Source: AP-15 sp963712825 (GTDB lineage: Bacteria; Pseudomonadota; Alphaproteobacteria; ATCC43930; CGMCC-115725). Taken from it: a stretch of DNA of 64,000 nt. Shown here piece by piece: positions 27,333 to 35,609 of this stretch. Where the stretch lies: positions 21,285 through 85,284 of the forward strand of contig CAVQJP010000008.1 of the NCBI GenBank assembly GCA_963712825.1. Reading direction: 5' to 3'. The stretch's first letter is position 1; each line of letters begins with the position of its first letter. The notes beneath the pieces are model-generated. The model searched no databases. It saw only the letters and a list, made by a program, of their open reading frames with translations, and was not told where the DNA came from. Made by a program: the position numbers and the translations under genes.

Positions 27333-28833
27333 ATGAGTTCGATCACCCAGGAATCGCTGGAGCTGTTGAAAAGAGCTCTGGCCGCGCCGGACGACTTGCT
27401 CGGCAAGTCGATCTCGACCGCGACCGGCCTTCTCGCCTATGACCTCCAGGCGCCGGCGAAAAACCTCTATCCGTTTGTCACTCCGATCAGGAATGTCATG
27501 CCGCGGGTCGGCGGCGGCACCGGCACGGCGACCAATTGGCGCCAGGTCAACGCCATTATCGGTTCCGGTTTCGACGCGATGGGCTGGGTCCCGGAAGGCC
27601 AGCGTTCGGGCCAGATGTCGTATTCGACCTCCAACAAATCGGCCACGTTTGTGACCATCGGCGAGGAAGACGCCGCCACCTTTGAAGCGATTTCCGCCGG
27701 CCGCGAGTTCGAGGACATCCAGGCGCGGATGACCTTTCGCCTGCTGCAAAAGATGATGCTGAAGGAGGAGATGGCGATCCTCGCCGGCAACGCCTCGCTG
27801 TCTCTGGGCATGCCGGCGACCCCCACCCTGTCCGCTTCCGGCACCGGCGGGACGCTGCCGAGCCGCCACCTACTTCGTCAAGGTCGTGGCGCTCACCCTC
27901 GAAGGCTATCAGAACTCCAGCGTGTCGGGCGGCGTCGCCACGACCAAGAATGTCACCGGCGTCGACGGCAAGATGTTCGCGCTTAACGGCGGCTCGTCGA
28001 ACATCAGCGGCGAGGCGAGCCAGGCGCTGACCTTGGGCCAATCGCTGTTCTGCAGCGTCACGCCAATGCAGGGTGCGGTGGCGTATGCCTGGTACGTTTC
28101 GAGCTCGACCGGCACCGAGACCTTGCAAGCGATCACGACCATCAACAGCCTCGCACTGTCGGCGCCACTCGCCACCGGAAACCAGCCGCAGTCGGCGATC
28201 AGCGGCGACGCTTCCGCCAATCCGGCATACGCCTATGACGGGCTGCTGACGACGGCCCTCAAGATGGGCTCGAATGCGTATGTCGCCCAAATGCCCACCG
28301 GGGCAGCCGGGGTCGGCACGCCGCTGACCGGGTCGGGCCGCGGCTCGGTGGTCGAAATCGACAACATGTTCCAAGCGATGTGGACCAATTTCGAGCTGTC
28401 GCCGACCGTCCTCTACGTCAATGCCCAGGAGCTCAAGAACATCACCACCAAGGTCTTGAGCAATGCCTCGGGGCCGCTCTTGCGTTATGACGCGCCCGCC
28501 GACGGCAGCGACGGAGAGTACCAGCTCACCGCCTCGGGCGTCGTCCAGTTCTACTACAATCCGTTCGCGATTTATGGCGGGCTCCGCATCCCGATCAAGA
28601 TCCACCCGCGCGTACCCCCCGGCACGATCCTCGGCTGGGCGGAGAACCTGCCGATCCAGTATCAGTCGAACGAAGTCCCCAACGTCGCCGAGCTGAAAAC
28701 CCGGCAGGATTATTACCAGATCGACTGGCCGATCACGACGCGTCAGCGCCAGGTCGGCGTCTATGCCGAAGAGGTGCTGGCGGTCTATGCACCTTTCGCT
28801 ATGGGTGTCATCACCAACATCGCCAACGGCTGA
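27333..28833 (+). CDS. Major capsid protein with Ig-like insertion, broken by one extra base
   Basis: HK97-type coat protein. The N-terminal half (MSSITQESLELLKRALAA, RVGGGTGTATNWRQVN, GWVPEGQRSGQMSYST) and C-terminal half (FGGLR-type IYGGLRIPIKIHPRVPPGT, YQIDWPITTRQRQVGVYAEE) are both well preserved. They are joined only if one base near 27861 is skipped (+1). Joined, the protein is 499 residues. From about 165 to 290 it holds an inserted beta domain (TYFVKVVALTLEGYQNSSV) of the Ig or fibronectin type, likely displayed on the capsid surface. Without repair the first frame stops at 27986, giving a truncated coat. Confidence 0.85.
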
Positions 28834-28838
28834 CGCCG

Positions 28839-29243
28839 ATGCCGAGGCTGGTAGCGCTGCGTGCGGTGTTCGGGCAAGACGAGGCCAATCACGGCACCAG
28901 GCGCTATCGCGTCGGCATCGACGGTATTGTACGGGTGCCGCCGGAGGCCGCTTTCCACCTGATCGGCAGAGGGGGGTTCGCCGTCGTGCGGCCGCCCGCG
29001 GCTGCGGCGGAGATGAGCAGTCCCGGCGAGGCGGCGCCGGGCGCGCTCGTCCGGCTGCATCACGACGCTGCCGCCGGGTGCAGCTGTGGCGGGCGCGAAT
29101 ATCACGGCAACGAGAACGGCGACGTCATCGTTCCGGCTGCGGCGGTGGCCGAGCTGACTGCGCACGGCTTTGTGCCGCCAGCACCCAATGTGAATTCGCT
29201 ACCCCAGGCTGCCGAAAGGCCGCCCAGACCGCCGAATTCGTGA
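28839..29243 (+). CDS. Small head-region protein, unknown
   Basis: A 134-residue protein six bases after the capsid gene. The first part (RYRVGIDGIVRVPPEAAFHLIGRGGF) resembles small phage proteins that set out a short beta fold. The C-terminal part has CSCGGREYHGNENGDVIVP and a Pro-rich tail. The two close cysteines might bind a metal. Position suggests a head-completion or decoration role; no family is assigned. Confidence 0.55.
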   Translation: MPRLVALRAVFGQDEANHGTRRYRVGIDGIVRVPPEAAFHLIGRGGFAVVRPPAAAAEMSSPGEAAPGALVRLHHDAAAGCSCGGREYHGNENGDVIVPAAAVAELTAHGFVPPAPNVNSLPQAAERPPRPPNS

Positions 29244-29584
29244 CCGCGAGCAACCCGCCGGCGGGTCTGCCAGCAACGAAGGCTGCAATCATGTCGGAAA
29301 TAAACGAGGCGGTTTATGCCGCGGCTGTCCGCCGCGCCATTATGGCAATCAACCCGTCGGTCACCGATGCCGGACAGGCTTGCGGCTGGGGGGCGACACT
29401 CGACGCGGTCAGCACGATCCTGATGTCGCTGCTGATCGCGGCCGTGGGTGGTGATGGCGCGCGCTCCGCCTGCGGCCGGATGTACGAAGACGTGGGCCGG
29501 CTGGAGCGGGCCTGGGCGCCGATGCTGGCGTCGGCTTCGGCGTCGGCGTCGGACGGCGCCGACGAGCCGAGAGGGCGGGCCTGA
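29240..29584 (+). CDS. Small phage protein, unknown
   Basis: A 114-residue protein starting at GTG 29240, which overlaps the preceding stop (GTGA); an internal ATG at 29291 is an alternative. Mostly helical and Ala-rich, with SEINEAVYAAAVRRAIMAI and RMYEDVGRLERAW. It lies between the capsid and the head-tail connector. No family recognised; its overlaps at both ends indicate that it is translated. Confidence 0.5.
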   Translation: MTASNPPAGLPATKAAIMSEINEAVYAAAVRRAIMAINPSVTDAGQACGWGATLDAVSTILMSLLIAAVGGDGARSACGRMYEDVGRLERAWAPMLASASASASDGADEPRGRA

Positions 29585-30231
29585 TGGCGTATGGCGATTT
29601 GACGACCTTAAGCGATGTCAAGGCTTGGCTGCAGACCGGCCAAAGCGCTTTTCCGCCAACCGACGACGGGTTGCTCACGCGGCTGATCGCTGCTGCGAGC
29701 CAGTATATGCAAACCTGGCTCAACCGCCGGATCGCCCAGGCCGACTATCTCGAGGTGCGAGACGGCACGGGCGGACAGCGGCTGCAGTTTGCCTGCTTTC
29801 CGGTCTCCACCGTGCTGTCGCTGACGATCGACGGCATTGCGATTCCGCCGGCGCCGCCGCCATTGCCGAGCACCGGCACTACAGCCGGCTATGTGTTTTC
29901 CGCGACGCAGCTGGCGGTGCGCGGCTATTCCTTCACGCGCCGAATCCAGAACGTCGTGTTCACCTACACGGCAGGCTATCCATCGGTCCCACCCGAAATC
30001 GCCCAGAGCTGCATCGAGCTGGTCGCGTTGCGCTACCGGGAACGCACACGGATTGGCGAAGTCGCGAGGTCTGTCGGCGGCGGCGAAACGGCGTCGTATT
30101 CGCAAAAGGACATGAGCCCAGCAATCATGACGTTGCTGCAGCAATACCGCATCGTCGCGCCGATCGCCGGAACTACGATCGTGATGGCTGAAACCGCGAC
30201 TGATCCTGCGGTCCTCGGAGGTGCGTTGTGA
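29584..30231 (+). CDS. Head-tail connector protein (gp6-like)
   Basis: Adaptor that docks under the portal after packaging. The 215 residues open with YGDLTTLSDVKAWLQTG, typical of gp6/GTA g6 connectors with an N-terminal helical bundle (LLTRLIAAASQYMQTWLNR). A beta insertion follows, then helices SCIELVALRYRERTRIGE. Location after the capsid and before the gp10-like gene supports the call. It starts at an ATG sharing a base with the previous stop. Confidence 0.75.
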   Translation: MAYGDLTTLSDVKAWLQTGQSAFPPTDDGLLTRLIAAASQYMQTWLNRRIAQADYLEVRDGTGGQRLQFACFPVSTVLSLTIDGIAIPPAPPPLPSTGTTAGYVFSATQLAVRGYSFTRRIQNVVFTYTAGYPSVPPEIAQSCIELVALRYRERTRIGEVARSVGGGETASYSQKDMSPAIMTLLQQYRIVAPIAGTTIVMAETATDPAVLGGAL

Positions 30232-30707
30232 TATCGGCGTCCCTAGTCGGCGATAGCACGGTGCTCGATCGGCTGCGGCAAATACCCGAAGTCGCCCGCC
30301 AAGGGGTTGCCCGCGCCGTCGCGCAGCTCGGCATCGATCTGCAGAACAACGTTCAGCAGAACAAGCTGAGCGGCGAGGTTCTTCGCGTGCGCAGCGGAAC
30401 CCTGCGCCAGAGCATCATGCTGCAGACCGACCAGAGCGGCACGGCACTCACCGCAACAGTGTGGAGCAATCTCGATTATGCGGCGGCGCAGGAGTATGGA
30501 TTTTCCGGCACGGTCAGTATCCGCGCCGCCTTGCGGCAGATCAAGGAGGCTTTTGGGCGCCCGATCGCGGCCAAAACGGTCAGCGTTCGCCCCTACGGCC
30601 GCCGGATGGATCTACCGGAGCGTTCTTTCCTGCGCTCGGCATTGGGTGACATGACGCCCGACATCAGCGCGGGTATCGAAGACGCATTGCGCACGGCGAT
30701 CAGCTGA
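30228..30707 (+). CDS. HK97 gp10-like head-tail joining protein
   Basis: A 159-residue protein starting at GTG 30228 (GTGA overlap). It has the family helix VARAVAQLGIDLQNNVQQNK, then RVRSGTLRQSIMLQ and NLDYAAAQEYGFSGTVSI, landmarks of HK97 gp10/GTA g7-type proteins where a long helix is followed by a beta sheet. The ending FLRSALGDMTPDISAGIEDAL is also typical. It follows the connector and precedes the tail-terminator-like gene, as in RcGTA. Confidence 0.8.
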   Translation: MISASLVGDSTVLDRLRQIPEVARQGVARAVAQLGIDLQNNVQQNKLSGEVLRVRSGTLRQSIMLQTDQSGTALTATVWSNLDYAAAQEYGFSGTVSIRAALRQIKEAFGRPIAAKTVSVRPYGRRMDLPERSFLRSALGDMTPDISAGIEDALRTAIS

Positions 30708-31141
30708 TGATAATCCGAGAGGCGATCTACTCGGCGCTGTGGGTATTGGGATCGGGTGCGGGGACCTTCGCCAGCGCCAACCGCAGGCTGCGGCATTGGG
30801 CGGATGTCGCGCCCGCCGAGCAGCCGGCGCTGTTTCTCAGTGAAAAGGGCGGCCATGCCGTCGTCAAGGCGCTGGGTGCGCCGATCGTTTGGACGCTGTA
30901 CGCGGATTTTTATATCTATGTCCATTCGGACGATCCTTACGCAGCGCCCGCGACGATACTGAACCCTCTGCTCGATGCGCTGGAGCAGGTATTGGCGCCG
31001 TCGCCGGCGACCGGGATTCAAAATCTCGGGCTGCCTGACATGGTCCAGCACGCCTACATCGCCGGCAAGATCGAAACCGACGAGGGCGTGCTCGGCGACC
31101 AGGCGATCGCTATCGTGCCGGTCGAAATTCTTTGCGTGTGA
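30707..31141 (+). CDS. Tail terminator-like protein (DUF3168/GTA g8-like)
   Basis: A 144-residue protein in the position of the tail terminator. The pattern IREAIYSALWVLGS, PALFLSEKGGHAVVK, WTLYADFYIYVHSDDP and LNPLLDALEQVL resembles minor tail or DUF3168-type proteins that cap the tail tube. It starts with ATG overlapping the gp10 stop. The family call is from position and overall resemblance; sequence signatures are weak. Confidence 0.6.
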   Translation: MIIREAIYSALWVLGSGAGTFASANRRLRHWADVAPAEQPALFLSEKGGHAVVKALGAPIVWTLYADFYIYVHSDDPYAAPATILNPLLDALEQVLAPSPATGIQNLGLPDMVQHAYIAGKIETDEGVLGDQAIAIVPVEILCV

Positions 31142-31153
31142 GGTTACGCCGCG

Positions 31154-32239
31154 ATGAGCATGCTCCACGTCTTTACCGCAAGGTTCAATCCGCTCCAATG
31201 GCGCCGGCCGCACCAGCACTTTGTCGACTGGGCGCATCACATGCGCGAGCTCGGCGCCGAGGTGACCGTGATCGAATGCGCCTACGGCGAAACACCGTTC
31301 GAGTGCGCAATCCCAGGTGTCGTAAATCATATCGGGGTTCGCGCCGACAGCTGGGCGTGGACGAAGGAATGTCTGCTCAATATCGGCATCCAGCGCCACC
31401 CGGACGCCAAATATATCTGCTGGTCGGACAGCGACGTCTTCCCACGCCGCCGCGATTGGGCCAAAGAAACCGTGGCCGCGCTGCAGCATTATCGAGTAGT
31501 GCAGCCGTGGCGCGACTGCTATGATCTCGGCCCCAATGATTCGCACCAGGATCACTGGCGCTCATTCTGCCACCAATACGTGCACGGGCACCCGATCGTT
31601 GTCGGGGAGGGCGAGGATTTTCACAAATTCTGGATGGGCGGCGGCGGTCAGCACCATTATCCGCATCCCGGCTATGTATGGGCGATCAGGCGCGACACGC
31701 TGAACTTGATCGGCGGGCTGTTCGAGTATGGCGGCATGGGTGCCGCCGATCACCATCAAGCGGTGGCGATGCTTGGCATGGTAAGCAGGTCTTTCCCGCG
31801 CGGCGTATCGCCGACCTACAAGACGATGCTGGAGGCATGGCAGCGCCGCGCCAGGCACGCCATCAACGGCCGTATCGGCTATGTGGACGGGACGATCGAG
31901 CATCGATTCCACGGGGCCAAGGTTAATCGGCAGTATTGGGACCGCTGGCAAATGTTCCTGCGCCACGGCTTCGATCCGCTCACCGATTTGAAGCGCAACA
32001 CCTGGGGCGTTCTCGAATTCGCCGGCAACAAGCCGGAGCTCGAGCACGAATGGGACCAGTATCTGCGCTCGCGGCGGGAGGATGACAATTCCGTGCCGCA
32101 GACGTTTCGGCCGCCGGAGCGGCACCATCACCCGCGACCGCTGCCCCCGGTCCCTCCCGTTTCGCATCCGCGGCCATGCCCGGAGCCGCCTTCGCGGCCG
32201 CGTCCTGGCGAACCGCGGCAGCCGGGGACCGGCAGATGA
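31154..32239 (+). CDS. Glycosyltransferase-like protein inside the tail module
   Basis: The 361-residue protein has a glycosyltransferase-A look: an N-terminal fold with VDWAHHMRELGAEVTVIEC, the metal-binding D-x-D in CWSDSDVF (Asp92/Asp94), and downstream GGLFEYGGMGAADHHQAV, in which an acidic residue and histidines could complete the active site. The last ~50 residues are Pro/Arg-rich and not conserved. It sits 12 bases after the tail-terminator gene and overlaps the next small gene (ATGA), so it belongs to the operon. It could glycosylate a tail or host surface structure. It is not part of the known GTA set; I regard it as an accessory gene. Confidence 0.6.
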   Translation: MSMLHVFTARFNPLQWRRPHQHFVDWAHHMRELGAEVTVIECAYGETPFECAIPGVVNHIGVRADSWAWTKECLLNIGIQRHPDAKYICWSDSDVFPRRRDWAKETVAALQHYRVVQPWRDCYDLGPNDSHQDHWRSFCHQYVHGHPIVVGEGEDFHKFWMGGGGQHHYPHPGYVWAIRRDTLNLIGGLFEYGGMGAADHHQAVAMLGMVSRSFPRGVSPTYKTMLEAWQRRARHAINGRIGYVDGTIEHRFHGAKVNRQYWDRWQMFLRHGFDPLTDLKRNTWGVLEFAGNKPELEHEWDQYLRSRREDDNSVPQTFRPPERHHHPRPLPPVPPVSHPRPCPEPPSRPRPGEPRQPGTGR

Positions 32240-32490
32240 AGGGAGGCGGCGACGTGCGCGACGACCGCAAAACGACAGCCGCGCCGGTTCCCCTCGAGGA
32301 ACGGGCGGATGGCCGGCTCGATGCGTTGGTCGAGGGCTGGTGGGCCGATCATTTTCCGGGCTCGGCTGTCGCTCGCGACACCGCGGCTTGGAATGTGGCG
32401 CATGCCGCCAAAGAGAGGCTGAAGCGGTTGCTGCAGGCCGAGGCTCGACCGGGTGTGTGCGCAGACAAAGATTTGCAAGGGAGTATCTGA
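32236..32490 (+). CDS. Small phage protein, 84 residues, unknown
   Basis: Starts at ATG 32236 overlapping the glycosyltransferase-like stop (ATGA). A charged protein with LDALVEGWWADHFPGSAV and WNVAHAAKERLKRLLQ, probably helical. The stop is one base before the tail-tube ATG. A second start at GTG 32254 is possible. Function unknown; as a short helical gene between terminator and tube it might be a tail assembly factor. Confidence 0.45.
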   Translation: MKGGGDVRDDRKTTAAPVPLEERADGRLDALVEGWWADHFPGSAVARDTAAWNVAHAAKERLKRLLQAEARPGVCADKDLQGSI

Positions 32491-32491
32491 C

Positions 32492-33238
32492 ATGCAGCTC
32501 AGTTTCGGCTCGGGCGCGCTGTGGGGCGAGCGCACCGACGTGACCGGCTCGGGGGTCGGCCCGCGCCAGTTCGGCGTGCTCCAGGACATCCAGATCGATT
32601 TCGACTGGACCGACAAGGAGCTCTACGGACAGCTCCAGTTTCCGGTGGCGATCGCCCGCGGCCAAGGCAAAATCACCGGCAAAGCCAAGTTCGCCCAAAT
32701 CCTTGGCCTGCTGTATTCCGATATTTTCTTCGGGCTGACACCAGCGACCGGACAGTTTGCCGTATCGCAACTCGAAGCCGCCGCGGTGCCGGCGGTAACA
32801 CCCTATACGGTGAGCGTAGCCAATGCGGCGAGCTTCAATGACGACCTCGGCGTCGTCTATGCCGGGAACGGCAAGCGGTTCAACCGTGTCACCACACCTT
32901 CGGCAGCGGGCCAGTACTCGGTCAATTTTGCCAGCGGCATCTACACCTTCGCGGCGGCCGATGCGAACGCCGCAGTGCTGATATCCTACACCTACGGCAT
33001 CACGACCTCGGGCAGCAAGCTTACCCTTACCAATCAGCTGATGGGCACGACGCCGACTTTCAAGGCGACATTCTACACGACGTACAGCGGGGCAGGGACG
33101 GCGCTGCGGCTCAATGCGTGCACCGCCAGCAAATTGTCGATGCCGACGAAAATCGATGATTGGACGATCAGCGAGCTCGATTTCAGCGCCTTTGCCGATG
33201 CGTCCGGCACGATTGGCTATCTGAGCACCGTCGAATGA
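32492..33238 (+). CDS. Major tail (tube) protein
   Basis: The 248-residue protein starts at ATG 32492 after AAGGGAG. Signs of a tube protein are the early FGSGALWGERTDVTG, the buried beta strands QIDFDWTDKELYGQLQFPVA, and ITGKAKFAQILGLLYSDIFF. Near the end come TFKATFYTTYSGAG and TISELDFSAFADASGTIGYL, resembling tail tube proteins of siphophages with a central beta insertion. Its place directly before the chaperone pair is the canonical one. Confidence 0.75.
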   Translation: MQLSFGSGALWGERTDVTGSGVGPRQFGVLQDIQIDFDWTDKELYGQLQFPVAIARGQGKITGKAKFAQILGLLYSDIFFGLTPATGQFAVSQLEAAAVPAVTPYTVSVANAASFNDDLGVVYAGNGKRFNRVTTPSAAGQYSVNFASGIYTFAAADANAAVLISYTYGITTSGSKLTLTNQLMGTTPTFKATFYTTYSGAGTALRLNACTASKLSMPTKIDDWTISELDFSAFADASGTIGYLSTVE

Positions 33239-33305
33239 TGCCGATCCGCCGAGTCATGCCGATCCGCGCGCGGCGCGCCTTCGTCGCTGACGGGAGACGC
33301 GGCTG

Positions 33306-33713
33306 ATGATTCCCGGAGTGAGGGTCGCAATGGGGGGCCGCGAATGGACGGTTCCGCCACTAACCTTGGGCCAGCTTCGTCGGCTGATGCCCAAAGTGCG
33401 GCAATTGACCGAGATCGGCGCGCAGATGGGCGAGTCGCAAATCGGGGTGCTGGTCGAGATCGTGGCCGCCGCCATGCAGCGTAATTATCCCGACGTGACC
33501 CCGGAGGCCGTGGAGGAACTGCTCGATCTCGGCAATGCCGGCACCGTGCTGAATGCTGTGCTGACCGGGTCGGGACTCAAATCTCAGGACTGCTTGCCGG
33601 GGGAAGCGGCAGCCCCCGGGGCGGACCCGGGGGCGCTGGCTTCGGTCCCGGCGACGGCTGGGGACATATTTACGGTCTCCTCGCCACCGCCTGCGGCTAC
33701 AGCTATCCGGTAA
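33306..33713 (+). CDS. Tail assembly chaperone, short form (G-like)
   Basis: A 135-residue protein. The conserved part VRVAMGGREWTVPPLTLGQL, ...LTEIGAQMGESQIGVLVEIVAAAM and RNYPDVTPEAVEELLDLGN matches tail assembly chaperones that keep the tape measure soluble. After about residue 100 the frame turns into low-complexity Ala/Pro sequence, whereas the -1 frame there reads a conserved domain. That is the expected pattern of a programmed frameshift giving a long form. It starts 67 bases after the tail tube gene. Confidence 0.75.
   Translation: MIPGVRVAMGGREWTVPPLTLGQLRRLMPKVRQLTEIGAQMGESQIGVLVEIVAAAMQRNYPDVTPEAVEELLDLGNAGTVLNAVLTGSGLKSQDCLPGEAAAPGADPGALASVPATAGDIFTVSSPPPAATAIR
33626..33632 (+). 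other. Candidate -1 frameshift slippery site C CCG GGG
   Basis: The heptamer CCCGGGG lies in the 0-frame as C-CCG-GGG, fitting the X-XXY-YYZ rule for tandem -1 slippage. Upstream codons read the short chaperone, and the -1 frame downstream is open without stops to 34000 with a conserved-looking domain. The 3' stimulatory structure was not modelled. Confidence 0.6.
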
Positions 33714-34000
33714 TCGATGCGATGACGCTCTTCGATGTCGAAGAGCTGACCCACTATTGGATCGAGCATCCGCCGCTGCATCTGATCGTCGCTGCCTATC
33801 TCGGTTTTGGCAAGAATAAGCGCAAACGGGTGACGGCTGCGCGCATCCCTGCCGCTGCCGGGGCGGCCCCGGTTGGCGATGTCGGCAATCTTCTCGCTGA
33901 GCTCGGACCTGGATTTGGCAGCGGGGACGTGCATGCCGGTCTTGCTCCCGTCGTGCTCGACATGGCCGAATTGCGCCGCCGAACCAAACCGACCAGTTGA
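33630..34000 (+). CDS. Tail assembly chaperone, C-terminal domain made by frameshift (T-like)
   Basis: In the -1 frame, the region continues from the slip as GAGFGPGDGWGHIYGLLATA and YPVIDAMTLFDVEELTHYW, then HLIVAAYLGFGKNK, stopping at 34000. The full fusion is about 231 residues. The first ATG in this frame is 33722, but the WGHIYGLLATACGY block before it is clearly conserved-like and would be lost with that start, favouring frameshift expression. In lambda the long form binds the tape measure; a similar role is inferred here. The tape-measure gene follows. Confidence 0.65.
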
Positions 34001-34043
34001 ACCCGGTAGCGGTTAGACGGGCGACCGCGCGTTGCGGATACAC

Positions 34044-34067
34044 GGGCGCCGCATGCGCCCTTTTTAT
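34044..34067 (+). terminator. Intrinsic terminator just upstream of the tape-measure gene
   Basis: GGGCGC (34044-34049) pairs with GCGCCC (34055-34060) around CGCAT, followed by TTTTTATT. The tape-measure GTG at 34080 starts about 13 bases after the T-tract, leaving no space for a new promoter. Together with the terminator before the capsid gene, this is the second such signal inside the structural operon. Confidence 0.7.
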
Positions 34068-34079
34068 TGAGAGGCTAGC

Positions 34080-35609
34080 GTGGCCGATCTTGAAACGAGC
34101 GTCGCGATCACCGCCCAGACCGACGATCTCCAATCGGGAATGGAGGCGGCGGCGGCTTCGGTCGGGACGGCAACCGGGGCAATGAAGGCGCAGTTCGCGG
34201 ATCTCGGCACCGCAGCACAGCAGGCGCAAGCCAACCTCAGCAACGCGACCGCTCAAATCGGATCGAGGATCGGTGCGTTGCAATCAAGAGCGGCCGATCT
34301 CGCGCGCTCGGTCGGGGGCGCGGTCGGCCAGGCCGGGAGCAGCGCCAATCCTGGCGGCCAGTTTCCTGGTATTTCAGTAACCCAAAGCGCCGGTAATGCG
34401 CAGGGAGGCGGCGGTTCGGCGAGCCGATTGCAGGCTTGGCGCGCAGAATTGCAAAGCCAACTCGGTGCCGAACAATCGTTTCATGCCGATTCCAAGGCCG
34501 AAGAGGTGGCCTTTTGGCAGGACAAGCTCGCCCTGACGGATGCCGGGTCAAAGGAGCAGCTGGCGGTCGAAAGCAACATTTACCAGCTCGAAAAGCAATT
34601 GGCGCTGCAGAACGAGCGCGACACCCTCGCATCGCTGAGTGCCGACGAAAAAGTGACCGATGCCGCCTATGCCCGGAAAAAGGCGGCGATCCAAGAGGAA
34701 GCCCAGCTCGGCAAAGTTTCAGCCACCGAGGAAATCGCACAGCTCAAGGAGCTACTCGATAGCGAATGGGCGCTCCAGCAGGATTATTACGCGAAAAAGC
34801 TGTCTGCTGCCGAAGGTGACGCCCAAACGCAGCAAAAACTGACCGATCAGGAAGAGCTCGCCTATCAGAAATACCTGACAGACAAGGACAAGCTCGACGC
34901 GCAGGCGGTCCAGAACAGCCAAAAGCAGTGGGAGAGCCTGCTGCAGCCGGTGCAACGTGCCTTGGACACATCGGTCACCGGGATCATCATGGGGACCACG
35001 ACAGTGCAGAAGGCTCTGTCCAATCTCGCGCAGTCGATCGTCGCCGAGTTCGTCAACTCCGCGGTCGGCAGCGTCTTCAGCAGCCTCGGCAAATTGCTCG
35101 GCGGCAGCCTGCTCGGGAGCGGTGGCGGGGGTGGCGGCGGCGACCAGGATTTCTGGGGTGGCGTGACCGGCGCCGGCGAGGACATCGTCGGTGGCGGTGT
35201 CTCGGCGGGGCTGTTCGGCTCGGGCGGCCTTTTGGGCGCCCTCGGGCTCGGCAGCCTGTTTTCCGGTGGCGGGCTCTTTGGCAGCTTGTTCAGCGGCATC
35301 GGATCCCTGTTTGCATTCGAGCACGGCGGCATCGTGCCGTCAGCGCAGGGCGGTTGGATGGTGCCGTCGACCTCGCTCGCCATGCTGCATGCCAATGAGA
35401 TGGTGCTCCCGGCCGACATCAGCCAGGGCTTGCAGTCGATGATCGCCGGAGGCGGCGGCGCCGGATCTGCCGGCGGCGCCAATGTCATGTTCAACGTCTC
35501 GGCAATGGACAGCCAGTCGGTCGCAAAATTTTTCCAATCGAACGGCAGCGTTCTGGTCGCTGCGATCAATCGCGCCATGCGCAACGGATCGACGCTGCGG
35601 AGCACCTGA
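34080..35609 (+). CDS. Tail tape-measure protein
   Basis: Sets tail length and helps DNA exit. The 509-residue protein starts at GTG 34080 with GAGAGG upstream. The N-terminus (ADLETSVAITAQTDDLQSGM) is followed by a coiled-coil section of about 150-290 with many Gln, Glu and Ala, and then hydrophobic glycine-rich segments (FSSLGKLLGGSLLGSGG, SLFSGGGLFGSLFSGIGSL). The end has HANEMVLPADISQGLQSM, a landmark of tape-measure C-termini. At 509 residues it would correspond to a short tail of roughly 75 nm by the usual 0.15 nm per residue rule. It is longer than the RcGTA counterpart. Confidence 0.85.
   Translation: MADLETSVAITAQTDDLQSGMEAAAASVGTATGAMKAQFADLGTAAQQAQANLSNATAQIGSRIGALQSRAADLARSVGGAVGQAGSSANPGGQFPGISVTQSAGNAQGGGGSASRLQAWRAELQSQLGAEQSFHADSKAEEVAFWQDKLALTDAGSKEQLAVESNIYQLEKQLALQNERDTLASLSADEKVTDAAYARKKAAIQEEAQLGKVSATEEIAQLKELLDSEWALQQDYYAKKLSAAEGDAQTQQKLTDQEELAYQKYLTDKDKLDAQAVQNSQKQWESLLQPVQRALDTSVTGIIMGTTTVQKALSNLAQSIVAEFVNSAVGSVFSSLGKLLGGSLLGSGGGGGGGDQDFWGGVTGAGEDIVGGGVSAGLFGSGGLLGALGLGSLFSGGGLFGSLFSGIGSLFAFEHGGIVPSAQGGWMVPSTSLAMLHANEMVLPADISQGLQSMIAGGGGAGSAGGANVMFNVSAMDSQSVAKFFQSNGSVLVAAINRAMRNGSTLRST

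Noticed and set aside
27850..27870. Programmed +1 frameshift in the capsid gene
   Set aside because: No slow codon, stop codon or known +1 slip motif is present, and three other genes show the same type of one-base insertion, so an error is the better explanation.
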